DNA of 64,000 nt, taken from contig CAYTZM010000007.1 of assembly GCA_964442655.1 (NCBI GenBank), positions 40,244-104,243 on the forward strand, in the 5' to 3' direction. The translations under genes and the position numbers were made by a program. Below are positions 26,601 through 34,774 of the stretch, one piece after another; positions within the stretch are counted from its first letter, which is position 1, and each line of letters opens with the position of its first letter. The notes under the pieces are model-generated. The model worked only from the letters and a program-made list of their open reading frames with translations. It was not told the origin of the DNA and made no database searches. This stretch comes from GCA-002727615 sp964442655 (GTDB taxonomy: Bacteria > Pseudomonadota > Alphaproteobacteria > TMED109).

Positions 26601-27533
26601 ATGCATATTATTTCTGGAAATAGTAACCCCATTCTAGCTAAACAAATAAGTAAAGAACTAAATGAAAATATAATTAATGTTACTGTTACTAAATTTGCCG
26701 ACCAAGAAGTGTTTGTTGAAATAAACGAAAATATCAGAGGAAAAAATATATTTGTTATTCAATCAACTTCTAACCCTGCAAACGATCATTTAATGGAATT
26801 ATTAATTACAATAGATGCACTAAAAAGAGCATCTGCCAATACTGTTACAGCTGTCATGCCTTATTTTGGATACGCAAGGCAAGATAGAAAAGTTGGCCCT
26901 AGAACACCAATCTCAGCAAAATTAATTGCGGATGTTTTAACCACTGCTGGCATAGACCGTCTTATTACTATCGATTTACATGCTGGACAAATTCAAGGTT
27001 TCTTTGATATTCCAGTGGATAACTTATATGCTGCACCAGTAATTACTAAAGATATTAATGAAAATTATAATAAAAAAGATCTTGTAATTATTTCTCCCGA
27101 CGTTGGAGGTGTTGTAAGGGCAAGAAACATTGCAAAACGTATCAATGGCGACTTAGCAATTGTTGATAAAAGAAGAGATAAAGCAAATGTTTCAGAAGTA
27201 ATGAATATAATTGGAAATATTGAAAATAGAGATTGCATTATAGTTGATGATATAGTAGATACCGCAGGTACATTATGTAATGCGGCATCGGCATTAATTG
27301 ATGCAGGGGCTAAGAATGTATCAGCTTATATTACTCATGGAGTATTATCTGGGCCTGCTGTTAAAAGAATTACAGATTCTAAATTAAAGGAATTAGTTAT
27401 TACAGACAGTATTGCTCCTACAAAGCAGATACAAAATGCTAAAAATATTCGTATTTTAAATCTTGCTCCTTTAATAGCCGAAGCAATAAAAAGAATTAGT
27501 TCTGATAGCTCAGTGTCTAGTTTATTTGATTAG
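26601..27533 (+). CDS. prs: Ribose-phosphate pyrophosphokinase
   Basis: Prs makes PRPP from ribose 5-phosphate and ATP for nucleotide, histidine and tryptophan synthesis. The 310-residue protein is full length, with FADQEVFVEINENIRG, YFGYARQDRK, the metal-binding DLHAGQIQGFFDIP, the catalytic lysine region VDKRRDKA, and the PRPP loop IVDDIVDTAGT. All family blocks are intact. A 76-base spacer separates it from the upstream lipoprotein gene, enough for its own promoter; rplY follows 39 bases downstream. Confidence 0.97.
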   Translation: MHIISGNSNPILAKQISKELNENIINVTVTKFADQEVFVEINENIRGKNIFVIQSTSNPANDHLMELLITIDALKRASANTVTAVMPYFGYARQDRKVGPRTPISAKLIADVLTTAGIDRLITIDLHAGQIQGFFDIPVDNLYAAPVITKDINENYNKKDLVIISPDVGGVVRARNIAKRINGDLAIVDKRRDKANVSEVMNIIGNIENRDCIIVDDIVDTAGTLCNAASALIDAGAKNVSAYITHGVLSGPAVKRITDSKLKELVITDSIAPTKQIQNAKNIRILNLAPLIAEAIKRISSDSSVSSLFD

Positions 27534-27572
27534 GTAAAATATATAAATTTAGGTGAAGACAGGAGTTAAAAA

Positions 27573-28307
27573 ATGGTTATGACATCAAATCTTTCAGCAG
27601 AAACTAGAAAATTTGTAGGCAAAGGAAAATCTAGAGCTTTAAGGCGTGAAGGTCGTATTCCTGCTATAGTTTACGGAAGCAAAGATAACCCTATCCCTAT
27701 TTCAATTTTAGAAAAAGAATTAAAATCTGAATTAAGAAAAGCCGGTTTTTTTAATAGATTATGTGATTTAAAACTTGGAGAAGAGAAGATAAGAGTTTTA
27801 CCACAAGATATAGCATTTCACCCTGTTTCAGAAAAAGCAGAACATATTGACTTTCTTATAGTGAATGAAAACACTAAAGTTACTATTGAAGTTCCTGTTA
27901 AATTTATAAATGAAGAAGAATGTCCAGGAATAAAATTAGGAGGAATTTTAAATGTTGTAAGATATACAATTGAAGTATCGTGTCCTGCTTCTAAAATTCC
28001 TGAGGAATTTACTATAGACTTAACCGGCTTAGAACTTGGAGATTCAATACGTTTTAGCACTATAAAATTAGAAGAAGGTATATCTCCCACTATTACTGAC
28101 AGAGATTTTATTATAGCAAGTGTTGTAGCTCCAGCAGCATTAACATCTGAAGAAGATGAAGCAGAAGCTGAAGAAGAAGGCGAAGAAACTGATGGAGAAG
28201 AAACAGAAGAAGAAACAGAAGAAAATAAAGATGATAAACAAGATAAAGACAATACAGAAACTCCTAAAAAAGAAGAGTCCAAAGACAATGAAAAGAAGGA
28301 CAAGTAG
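27573..28307 (+). CDS. rplY: 50S ribosomal protein L25/Ctc with acidic C-terminal tail
   Basis: L25 binds 5S rRNA. The 244-residue protein has the N-terminal L25 domain (GKGKSRALRREGRIPAIVYG) and a following TL5/Ctc-type beta domain (KFINEEECPGIKLGG). The tail from about residue 188 is almost only Glu, Asp, Lys and Thr and is probably disordered. Such tails are usual in alphaproteobacterial L25, but this one is long, about 55 residues. AGGAG stands upstream of the ATG at good spacing. pth follows 25 bases later, the common rplY-pth-ychF order. Confidence 0.95.
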   Translation: MVMTSNLSAETRKFVGKGKSRALRREGRIPAIVYGSKDNPIPISILEKELKSELRKAGFFNRLCDLKLGEEKIRVLPQDIAFHPVSEKAEHIDFLIVNENTKVTIEVPVKFINEEECPGIKLGGILNVVRYTIEVSCPASKIPEEFTIDLTGLELGDSIRFSTIKLEEGISPTITDRDFIIASVVAPAALTSEEDEAEAEEEGEETDGEETEEETEENKDDKQDKDNTETPKKEESKDNEKKDK

Positions 28308-28332
28308 CTAACTTAAAAGTGGATTCAAATTA

Positions 28333-28890
28333 ATGTTTGCTTTAGTAGGGCTTGGAAACCCAGAAGAAAAATATAACCATAATAGACATAATGTAGGATT
28401 TATGGTCATAGACAAAATAGTAGAAATGTATAACTTAGGACCATACAAAAACAAATTCCAATCAAAAATAATTACTAAAAAAATAAATAAAATACCCATA
28501 GTAATATTTAAACCTCAAACTTTTATGAATCTATCCGGTACAAGTGTACAACATGTTGTAAATTTTTATAAATTAAACACTGAAAATATTATTGTTTTTC
28601 ATGATGATTTAGACCTTAAACTTGGAGTAATAAAAACAAAAATTGGTGGAAGTGATGGTGGTCATAATGGACTCAAAAATATTGATTCATATATTGGGAA
28701 TAATTATAGGAGAATTAGAATTGGAATAGGACATCCAGGAGATAAAAATATAGTAAACAAATATGTACTAGAAAATTTTAACAAAGAAGAGAACATAATT
28801 ATATCAAATTTAATAAATATAATTTCTAAAAATATAGAGTTCGTAATTAAAAATAAAGAAATTTCAAAAACATTATCAGAAATTAATTAA
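28333..28890 (+). CDS. pth: Peptidyl-tRNA hydrolase
   Basis: Pth releases peptides from prematurely dropped peptidyl-tRNAs. The 185-residue protein has GLGNPEEKYNHNRHNVGF with the catalytic histidine, KPQTFMNLSG, VFHDDLDLKLG with the catalytic aspartate, and GSDGGHNGLKNI. These are all the family blocks, and the length is normal. It sits between rplY and ychF on the same strand, so the three form a translation-linked cluster. Confidence 0.97.
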   Translation: MFALVGLGNPEEKYNHNRHNVGFMVIDKIVEMYNLGPYKNKFQSKIITKKINKIPIVIFKPQTFMNLSGTSVQHVVNFYKLNTENIIVFHDDLDLKLGVIKTKIGGSDGGHNGLKNIDSYIGNNYRRIRIGIGHPGDKNIVNKYVLENFNKEENIIISNLINIISKNIEFVIKNKEISKTLSEIN

Positions 28891-28905
28891 ATAAATTAGG
28901 GAAAA

Positions 28906-30006
28906 ATGGGATTTAATTGTGGAATAATAGGATTACCTAACGTAGGAAAATCTACGCTTTTTAACGCATTAACAGAAAACAGTTTAGCGGCTGCTGAGAA
29001 CTATCCTTTTTGCACTATAGAACCTAATATAGGCCGAGTTGCTATACATGACAAAAGAATTAACAAATTATCAGAAATTAATAATCCAAAACAAACTATT
29101 CCTACATATATTGAGTTTGTTGATATTGCTGGATTAGTAAAAGGAGCAAGTAAAGGAGAAGGATTAGGTAACCAATTTTTAGGAAACATAAGAGAAGTTG
29201 ATGCCATATGCCATGTTTTAAGGTGTTTTGAAGATGATGATATTACTCATGTAAACAATAAAATTGACCCAATAAATGATGCAGAAATAATTGAAACAGA
29301 ATTGATGCTTGCTGATTTGGATAGTCTTTATAAAAGAACACCTGCTATAGAAAAACAAGTTAAAACCGGAAACAAAGAAGCTCTTCAACAACTTACTGTA
29401 ATAAAAATGATAATAAATAATTTAGAAGATGGCATTGCAGTTAGAGAAATTGACGGTAATAAAGAAAATAAACTTATTATTAAAAAACTTAATCTATTAT
29501 CAGCTAAACCTATTTTATATGTAGCTAATGTTGATGAAAATTCTGTAAAATCTGGAAATAATTTTTCTAATAAATTAATAGATTTAGGATTAACTAAAAA
29601 TGTAAAAACAATTACACTCTCAGCAAAATTAGAATCAGAGATATCTGAAATAAAAAATACAGAGGAAAAAAAAGAATTCTTAGATATTTTAAATTTAAAA
29701 ACCTCCGGATTAGAAAAGCTTTCAATCGCTGGATATGATTTACTTAATTTAATTACTTTTTTTACAGCGGGACCAAAAGAGGTTAGAGCATGGACCATAA
29801 AGAATGGAACAAATGCTCAAATTGCCGCAGGTAAAATTCATAATGATTTTTCCAAAGGATTTATTGCTGCAGAAACTATATCTTATAATGATTATATTAA
29901 CTCAGGAGGTGAAGTTAAAGCAAAAGAATCAGGTTTTATGCGGACAGAAGGAAAAGAATATGTAGTATTAGATGGGGATATAATGCTATTTCGTTTCAAT
30001 ATATAA
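28906..30006 (+). CDS. ychF: Ribosome-binding ATPase YchF
   Basis: YchF is an Obg-family P-loop protein that binds ATP rather than GTP and associates with ribosomes. The 366-residue protein has Walker A GLPNVGKST near the N-terminus, the switch II region DIAGLVKGASKGEGLGNQFL, and the C-terminal TGS domain (FFTAGPKEVRAWTI) ending in KEYVVLDGDIMLFRFN. The nucleotide-specificity motif near YVANVDE replaces the canonical NKxD, as expected for this subfamily. It begins 15 bases after pth. Confidence 0.97.
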   Translation: MGFNCGIIGLPNVGKSTLFNALTENSLAAAENYPFCTIEPNIGRVAIHDKRINKLSEINNPKQTIPTYIEFVDIAGLVKGASKGEGLGNQFLGNIREVDAICHVLRCFEDDDITHVNNKIDPINDAEIIETELMLADLDSLYKRTPAIEKQVKTGNKEALQQLTVIKMIINNLEDGIAVREIDGNKENKLIIKKLNLLSAKPILYVANVDENSVKSGNNFSNKLIDLGLTKNVKTITLSAKLESEISEIKNTEEKKEFLDILNLKTSGLEKLSIAGYDLLNLITFFTAGPKEVRAWTIKNGTNAQIAAGKIHNDFSKGFIAAETISYNDYINSGGEVKAKESGFMRTEGKEYVVLDGDIMLFRFNI

Positions 30007-30022
30007 ATTAAGGAAGTAAATC

Positions 30023-30703
30023 ATGAATAATAAAATTACTATTAAAACATCAGATGATAAAGATTTGCCTATTTTTTTATATGAACCTTCCACTGTAAGA
30101 AAAGGTGCAATAGTTTTAATACAAGAAATATTCGGAGTTAATGATCATATAAAGTCATTAGGAGAAAAATTCTCAAATGAGGGATATATAGTATGGATAC
30201 CTGAATTATTTCATAGGATTGGTGAGAATATTACTCTAGGATATTCTCAAGAAGATATAATTTTAGGAAAAAAATATAAAGAAGAAGCGGGCTGGGATCT
30301 TACTATCATGGATATAATAAACTGTATAGGAAACTTAAAAGTAGACCATAATGTTGCAACGATAGGTTTTTGTTATGGAGGATCTCTTTCATGGAAATCA
30401 GCTTGTCTAGCATACGGATTAGATGCAGCTGTCTGTTTTTATGGGTCACAGATAAACAATTTTTTAGATAAAGAACCACGCTGCCCTACTTTAATACACC
30501 TAGGAGAAGAAGACGCCTCAATCAATAAAGAAAGTCAAAAAGAAATTATAAATTTTTCAAAAAAATGTGAAAGTCATATAGATATACACTTATACGATAA
30601 AGCAGATCACGGATTTTTTTGTGACAAACGAGAATCTTATAATGAAATAGCTGCAAACCTTTCTTTCAAAAGAACATTAGAATTTTTAGAAAAAAATTTA
30701 TAA
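30023..30703 (+). CDS. Dienelactone hydrolase family protein
   Basis: A 226-residue alpha/beta hydrolase. The nucleophile is a cysteine in IGFCYGGSLSW, the acid is probably the aspartate in GEEDASI, and the histidine is in ADHGFFCD, giving the Cys-Asp-His triad of dienelactone hydrolases. N-terminal VLIQEIFGVNDHIK also fits. No signal peptide is seen. The physiological substrate is unknown; no aromatic-degradation genes surround it, so carboxymethylenebutenolidase activity should not be assumed. It lies between ychF (16 bases) and an FKBP gene (23 bases). Confidence 0.88.
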   Translation: MNNKITIKTSDDKDLPIFLYEPSTVRKGAIVLIQEIFGVNDHIKSLGEKFSNEGYIVWIPELFHRIGENITLGYSQEDIILGKKYKEEAGWDLTIMDIINCIGNLKVDHNVATIGFCYGGSLSWKSACLAYGLDAAVCFYGSQINNFLDKEPRCPTLIHLGEEDASINKESQKEIINFSKKCESHIDIHLYDKADHGFFCDKRESYNEIAANLSFKRTLEFLEKNL

Positions 30704-30726
30704 AATAAAAAATTGGAGACTAAAAT

Positions 30727-31164
30727 ATGAATATAATAAAAATAATTACTTCAATCATAATTTTTACATACACAAGTCTAACTTATGCTATTGAAGAACC
30801 TGAAACCCTTATAATTAATGACTTAGTCGTAGGTGATGGAAGAGCAGCAATACCTGGAAAAGAGGTAGCGGTACATTATACAGGTTGGCTTTTCGACAAA
30901 AATTTAGATATACAAAACCATTGTGATGCGAAAGGAAAACAATTCGACTCTTCTATTGACAGAGGTATGCCTTTTCAAGTAGCTCTCGGTCAAGGAAGAG
31001 TAATTCAAGGTTGGGAAGAAGGCCTAATAGGAATGAAAGAAGATGGTAAAAGATGTCTTGTTATCCCTTCTTCTATGGGGTATGGAAATAGGGCAGTAGG
31101 AGGTGGATTAATACCTGCAAATTCTACACTTATTTTCGAAATTATTCTTTTAGGTGTAAGGTGA
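30727..31164 (+). CDS. FKBP-type peptidyl-prolyl cis-trans isomerase, secreted
   Basis: A 145-residue protein with an N-terminal Sec signal peptide (hydrophobic run to TYA, probable cleavage after A21) followed by one FKBP domain: VAVHYTGWLFD, FDSSIDRGMPFQVALG, VIQGWEEGLIGMKEDGKR and IPANSTLIFEIILLGV. These include the usual aromatic and acidic residues of the proline pocket. It should act as a folding catalyst in the periplasm. mtnP starts one base after the stop. Confidence 0.92.
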   Translation: MNIIKIITSIIIFTYTSLTYAIEEPETLIINDLVVGDGRAAIPGKEVAVHYTGWLFDKNLDIQNHCDAKGKQFDSSIDRGMPFQVALGQGRVIQGWEEGLIGMKEDGKRCLVIPSSMGYGNRAVGGGLIPANSTLIFEIILLGVR

Positions 31165-31165
31165 T

Positions 31166-32035
31166 ATGAATAGTAAACCCTATATAGGTATAATTGGCGG
31201 AAGTGGAATATACGAACTAGAAAATCTTAAAAATACTAAATGGATAAAAGAAAAATCATTATATGGTAAACCCTCCGACGATATTTTTACTGGAACAATG
31301 AATGGTTTAAATTTAGCTTTTCTGCCTAGACACGGTCGTTCTCACAATTTATTACCTTCTTCAATAAATTATAGAGCTAATATTGATTGCCTTAAAAAAA
31401 TTGGTGTTACTGATATAATTTCTTTATCTGCTGTTGGAAGTTTAAAAGCAAAAATTAAACCAGGACAATTTGTAATAGTTGACCAATTCATTGACAGAAC
31501 TATTTCTAGAAAAAAGACTTTTTTTGATGAAGGAATAGTAGCTCATGTATCAATGGCAAAACCCACTTCAGAAAGATTATCAAAAATTATATTAGAAGCA
31601 ACTAATAAAAACATTGAAATAATTAATGGAGGCACCTATTTAGCCATGGAAGGACCTCAATTTTCTACCCTCGCTGAATCTAAATTATATAGATCATGGA
31701 ATTGCGATGTTATAGGAATGACTAATATGCCAGAAGCAAAATTAGCAAGAGAAGCAGAAATGCCTTATGCAACAATAGCCATGGTAACCGATTATGATTG
31801 TTGGCACCCTGAGCACGAAAGTGTTACTGTAGAAAATATTATAAAAATACTAAATTCTAACTCAGAAAAAGCTAAATCTTTAGTCAAAAATATTATTGAA
31901 TACATAAGTGACCATCAATGGTCTTCTGATGATCCTGCTTATACAGCCTTAGATAATGCTATTATTACACCAGTAAACGCAAGACCTGCTAAAGCTACCG
32001 AAAAAATTAAAAATATTGCAACAAGAGTATTATAA
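31166..32035 (+). CDS. mtnP: S-methyl-5'-thioadenosine phosphorylase
   Basis: MtnP cleaves methylthioadenosine, a by-product of SAM use, to adenine and methylthioribose 1-phosphate. The 289-residue protein has GIIGGSGIYEL, the phosphate-binding RHGRSHNLLPS, NYRANIDCLK, the substrate motif TYLAMEGPQFST and VIGMTNMPEAKLAREA followed by VTDYDCW. The length and the TDYDCW segment favour MTA phosphorylase over a plain purine nucleoside phosphorylase. It ends 1 base before the convergent petC stop. Confidence 0.94.
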   Translation: MNSKPYIGIIGGSGIYELENLKNTKWIKEKSLYGKPSDDIFTGTMNGLNLAFLPRHGRSHNLLPSSINYRANIDCLKKIGVTDIISLSAVGSLKAKIKPGQFVIVDQFIDRTISRKKTFFDEGIVAHVSMAKPTSERLSKIILEATNKNIEIINGGTYLAMEGPQFSTLAESKLYRSWNCDVIGMTNMPEAKLAREAEMPYATIAMVTDYDCWHPEHESVTVENIIKILNSNSEKAKSLVKNIIEYISDHQWSSDDPAYTALDNAIITPVNARPAKATEKIKNIATRVL

Positions 32036-32036
32036 A

Positions 32037-32819
32037 CTAAACAATTCCAGATTTAACTCTTTTCCATATTTTTTTATAAGATAAGAACAACATAATTGTC
32101 ATAAAAATTAAAAATAAAATAGTTTTAAAACCCATTTGTTTTCTAACATCCAGTTCTGGTTGCCCTGTCCACGCTAAAAACATAATAAGATCTTGAATTT
32201 CTTGTTCTAAGGTTGCTTCAGTTCCATCTATATACGCAACATCATCTCCGTATAAAGGTTGAGGCATAGCAATAACATGTCCTGGAAATACTTTATTGTA
32301 ATAACCATCAACTAATTCAAAATTATCAGGTGGATCAGTATAGCCATTAAGTAAATAATAAAAATAATTCGCACCATCTGCTCTAGCTTTAAGGATCAAA
32401 GATAAATCAGGAGGAACGGCTCCTCTATTCATAGCTTTTGCTTGATTTATATTATCATATGGATCTACAAACTTATCAGATGGTAATGCTTTTCGCATCC
32501 TTACTTCTCCTTGAGAGTCTGGCTCTCCTAAAACCTCATATTGTGAAGAAAATGCCTTAACCTGGTCATTTGAAAAACCTAAATCTATTAAATTTCTATA
32601 AGCCACATGTTTCAAACTATGACATCCTGAACATATTTCAGAATATACTTGTAAACCTCGTCTTGCAGAAGGTTTATCAATTTTTCCAAAAATTCCATTA
32701 AAAGAAAAATGTATTTTTTTATAAGAAGTAATATCATCCTTAGCTAATAAATACTGAGGATAAATAATAAAAAATGCACTGATAATTATTAATTTTTGTA
32801 TAAATTTAAGAAAAAACAA
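32037..32819 (-). CDS. petC: Cytochrome c1 of the cytochrome bc1 complex
   Basis: Cytochrome c1 passes electrons from the Rieske protein to soluble cytochrome c. The 260-residue precursor has a signal peptide ending near LLA-KDD, the heme motif CSGCHSL (C63, C66, H67), a methionine ligand candidate in GHVIAMPQPL, and a C-terminal membrane anchor followed by KKIWKRVKSG. It is the last gene of petA-petB-petC, 5 bases after petB, and meets mtnP tail to tail. Confidence 0.96.
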   Translation of the reverse strand: MFFLKFIQKLIIISAFFIIYPQYLLAKDDITSYKKIHFSFNGIFGKIDKPSARRGLQVYSEICSGCHSLKHVAYRNLIDLGFSNDQVKAFSSQYEVLGEPDSQGEVRMRKALPSDKFVDPYDNINQAKAMNRGAVPPDLSLILKARADGANYFYYLLNGYTDPPDNFELVDGYYNKVFPGHVIAMPQPLYGDDVAYIDGTEATLEQEIQDLIMFLAWTGQPELDVRKQMGFKTILFLIFMTIMLFLSYKKIWKRVKSGIV

Positions 32820-32824
32820 AATTA

Positions 32825-34054
32825 TTAACCCTCCTTTTCTAAAGGATTATTTAATACTGGTTCAGATATACTATTAGGTAATGATCTTGGCTTTTCTATA
32901 ATTCCAATTATAGGCATTATAAATAAAAAATGAGAAAAATAATAAATTGTTGCAACTCTACCTATTAAAATGAAATTACCTTCAGGAGGATTACCTCCTA
33001 CCCAAGTTAAAATAATTACATCTATAACTAAAAGCCAAAACAACTTTTTATATATAGGTCTAAAAGTTGCAGATCTAACCTTTGAAGTATCTAGCCAAGG
33101 CAATAAAAACAATATAAAAATTGCACTTATCATAGCAATTACCCCTCCTAACTTGTCAGGAATAGCTCTTAAAATTGCATAAAATGGTAAAAAATACCAT
33201 TCAGGAACAATATGTGCTGGAGTTTTTAGAGGGTCAGCTGGAACATAGTTATCAGGATGTCCTAATGAGTCAGGTGCAAAAAATACAACAAAGAAAAATA
33301 TTGAAAGAACAAAACTTAATCCAAATAAATCTTTAATAGTATAATAAGGATGAAAGGGAATAGAATCTTGCGGACCACTTCTATCTATACCTAGAGGATT
33401 ATTTGAACCATGGGTATGTAAGGCTACAATATGTAAAATTACAACTCCAACAATTAAAAAAGGGAATAAATAATGCAAAGCAAAAAAACGTTTTAGTAAT
33501 GCATTATCTACTGTAAAGCCTCCCCATAACCATTCAACAACGGTTGTTCCTACAATAGGGATAGCAGAAAAAAGATTTGTAATAACAGTTGCACCCCAAA
33601 AACTCATTTGGCCCCAAGGTAATACATAACCCATAAATGCGGTTACCATCATCAACAATAAAATTATTAAGCCAAGCCACCACAAAATTTCTCTAGGAGA
33701 TTTATAAGACCCATAATATAAACCTCTAAATATATGTATATAAACTACTATAAAAAAGAAAGATGCCCCATTCATATGTACATAACGTATTAACCATCCA
33801 TAATTAACATCACGCATAATATGTTCTATACTAGCAAAAGCCCCTTCTACGTTTGGATTATAATGCATAGCAAGCACAATTCCTGTAATAATTTGAATTA
33901 ATAAAAATATTCCAGCTAAAGAACCAAAATTCCACCAATAATTTAAGTTTCTTGGAGTAGGATAATCTACTAAAGTATGTTTTAAAGTACTAAAAATGGG
34001 TAATCTATAATCAATCCAATTTACCACTTTACTTACTTTAGTCTTATTATTCAT
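32825..34054 (-). CDS. petB: Cytochrome b of the cytochrome bc1 complex
   Basis: The membrane core of complex III, carrying hemes bL and bH and both quinone sites. The 409-residue protein has eight predicted helices, N-terminal YPTPRNLNYWWNFG, heme-ligand histidines in VHMNGASFFFIVVYIHIFRG and LHYLFPFLIVGVVILHIVALH, the Qo-site PEW motif in HIVPEWYFLPFYA, and WVGG. The C-terminal helical part is fused to the N-terminal part, as in other alphaproteobacteria. petA lies 21 bases upstream and petC 5 bases downstream. Confidence 0.97.
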   Translation of the reverse strand: MNNKTKVSKVVNWIDYRLPIFSTLKHTLVDYPTPRNLNYWWNFGSLAGIFLLIQIITGIVLAMHYNPNVEGAFASIEHIMRDVNYGWLIRYVHMNGASFFFIVVYIHIFRGLYYGSYKSPREILWWLGLIILLLMMVTAFMGYVLPWGQMSFWGATVITNLFSAIPIVGTTVVEWLWGGFTVDNALLKRFFALHYLFPFLIVGVVILHIVALHTHGSNNPLGIDRSGPQDSIPFHPYYTIKDLFGLSFVLSIFFFVVFFAPDSLGHPDNYVPADPLKTPAHIVPEWYFLPFYAILRAIPDKLGGVIAMISAIFILFLLPWLDTSKVRSATFRPIYKKLFWLLVIDVIILTWVGGNPPEGNFILIGRVATIYYFSHFLFIMPIIGIIEKPRSLPNSISEPVLNNPLEKEG

Positions 34055-34075
34055 TAAATATATCCTTATATAAAA

Positions 34076-34597
34076 CTAGCCAATTTTAATAATTTTTTCA
34101 TTAATAAAAGTATAAGGTGGAACCTCTAAATTAGTAGGTGCAGGACCTTTTCTAATCCTACCAGAAGTATCATAATGAGAACCATGACAAGGACAGAACC
34201 ATCCTCCATATTCACCTTGCTGACCCAAAGGAATACAACCTAAATGTGTACAAACACCTACCATTACTAAATAATTTTTATTTTGAGTTCTATCTTTATC
34301 CAATTCAGGATCCTTAAGTTCAGATAAATCTACATTTCTAGCATTCGAAATTTCTTCTTCTGTTCTACGACGAATAAAAACTGGCTTACCTCTCCATAAT
34401 ACGCTTATAGATTGTCCTTGCTCCAAAGGTTCTAAATCTATTTCTATACTAGCTATTGCTAAAATATCTGCAGAAGGGTTCATTTGATCTATAAGTGGCC
34501 ACATAGCTGCACCTGACGCCACTGCTATACTTATACCACTTGTTATATGAATAAAATCTCTTCTAGAGGACTCTTTAGAATTATTTTTATTTTCCAT
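34076..34597 (-). CDS. petA: Rieske iron-sulfur protein of the cytochrome bc1 complex
   Basis: A 173-residue subunit with a Tat-type N-terminal anchor (SRRDFI at about 11-16 followed by a hydrophobic segment) and the Rieske domain. The 2Fe-2S ligands are in CTHLGC and CPCHGSHYD, with disulfide cysteines in both loops and the PAPTNLEVPPY loop after them. I place the start at ATG 34597, with GGGA 9 bases upstream; a TTG at 34612 would include that Shine-Dalgarno. It opens the bc1 operon and is divergent from hemF. Confidence 0.96.
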   Translation of the reverse strand: MENKNNSKESSRRDFIHITSGISIAVASGAAMWPLIDQMNPSADILAIASIEIDLEPLEQGQSISVLWRGKPVFIRRRTEEEISNARNVDLSELKDPELDKDRTQNKNYLVMVGVCTHLGCIPLGQQGEYGGWFCPCHGSHYDTSGRIRKGPAPTNLEVPPYTFINEKIIKIG

Positions 34598-34643
34598 ATA
34601 GAAAATTCCCAAATAATAAGTATCAAAATTTTAATTTATGTTA

Positions 34644-34671
34644 TTTGCAAATATTATTTTGACTGTATAAT
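34644..34671 (+). promoter_or_regulatory. Possible hemF promoter in the petA-hemF divergent region
   Basis: TATAAT at 34666-34671 is a perfect -10 hexamer, with TTTGCA at 34644-34649 (4 of 6 matches to TTGACA) at a 16-base spacing. It points toward hemF, about 100 bases before the proposed ATT start. No operator is recognised. At this A+T content the match is suggestive only. Confidence 0.3.
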
Positions 34672-34757
34672 CAATTAAATTAAAATTTAATTACTATCTA
34701 CATTTTAAAATATTATTGGACAAGCTTTTTTCAAAATAATTTTAAATAATGTTAAAT

Positions 34758-34774
34758 AAAAGGATAAAAAAATT
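34758..34774 (+). promoter_or_regulatory. Shine-Dalgarno and ATT start codon of hemF
   Basis: AAAAGGA at 34758-34764 is followed, after 7 bases, by ATT at 34772-34774. This spacing is ideal for initiation. The hemF frame is open from just after a TAA at 34757-34759 and contains no ATG, GTG or TTG until 34967, well inside the conserved domain. ATT is therefore the best start in the sequence as given. AUU is a known natural start codon, for example in E. coli infC. Confidence 0.6.

Noticed and set aside
27818..28303. Long open frame on the minus strand opposite rplY, about 160 codons, serine-rich
   Set aside because: It is the reverse of the Glu-rich L25 tail (GAA repeats read as TTC/TCT), has no family motif and overlaps a certain gene entirely.
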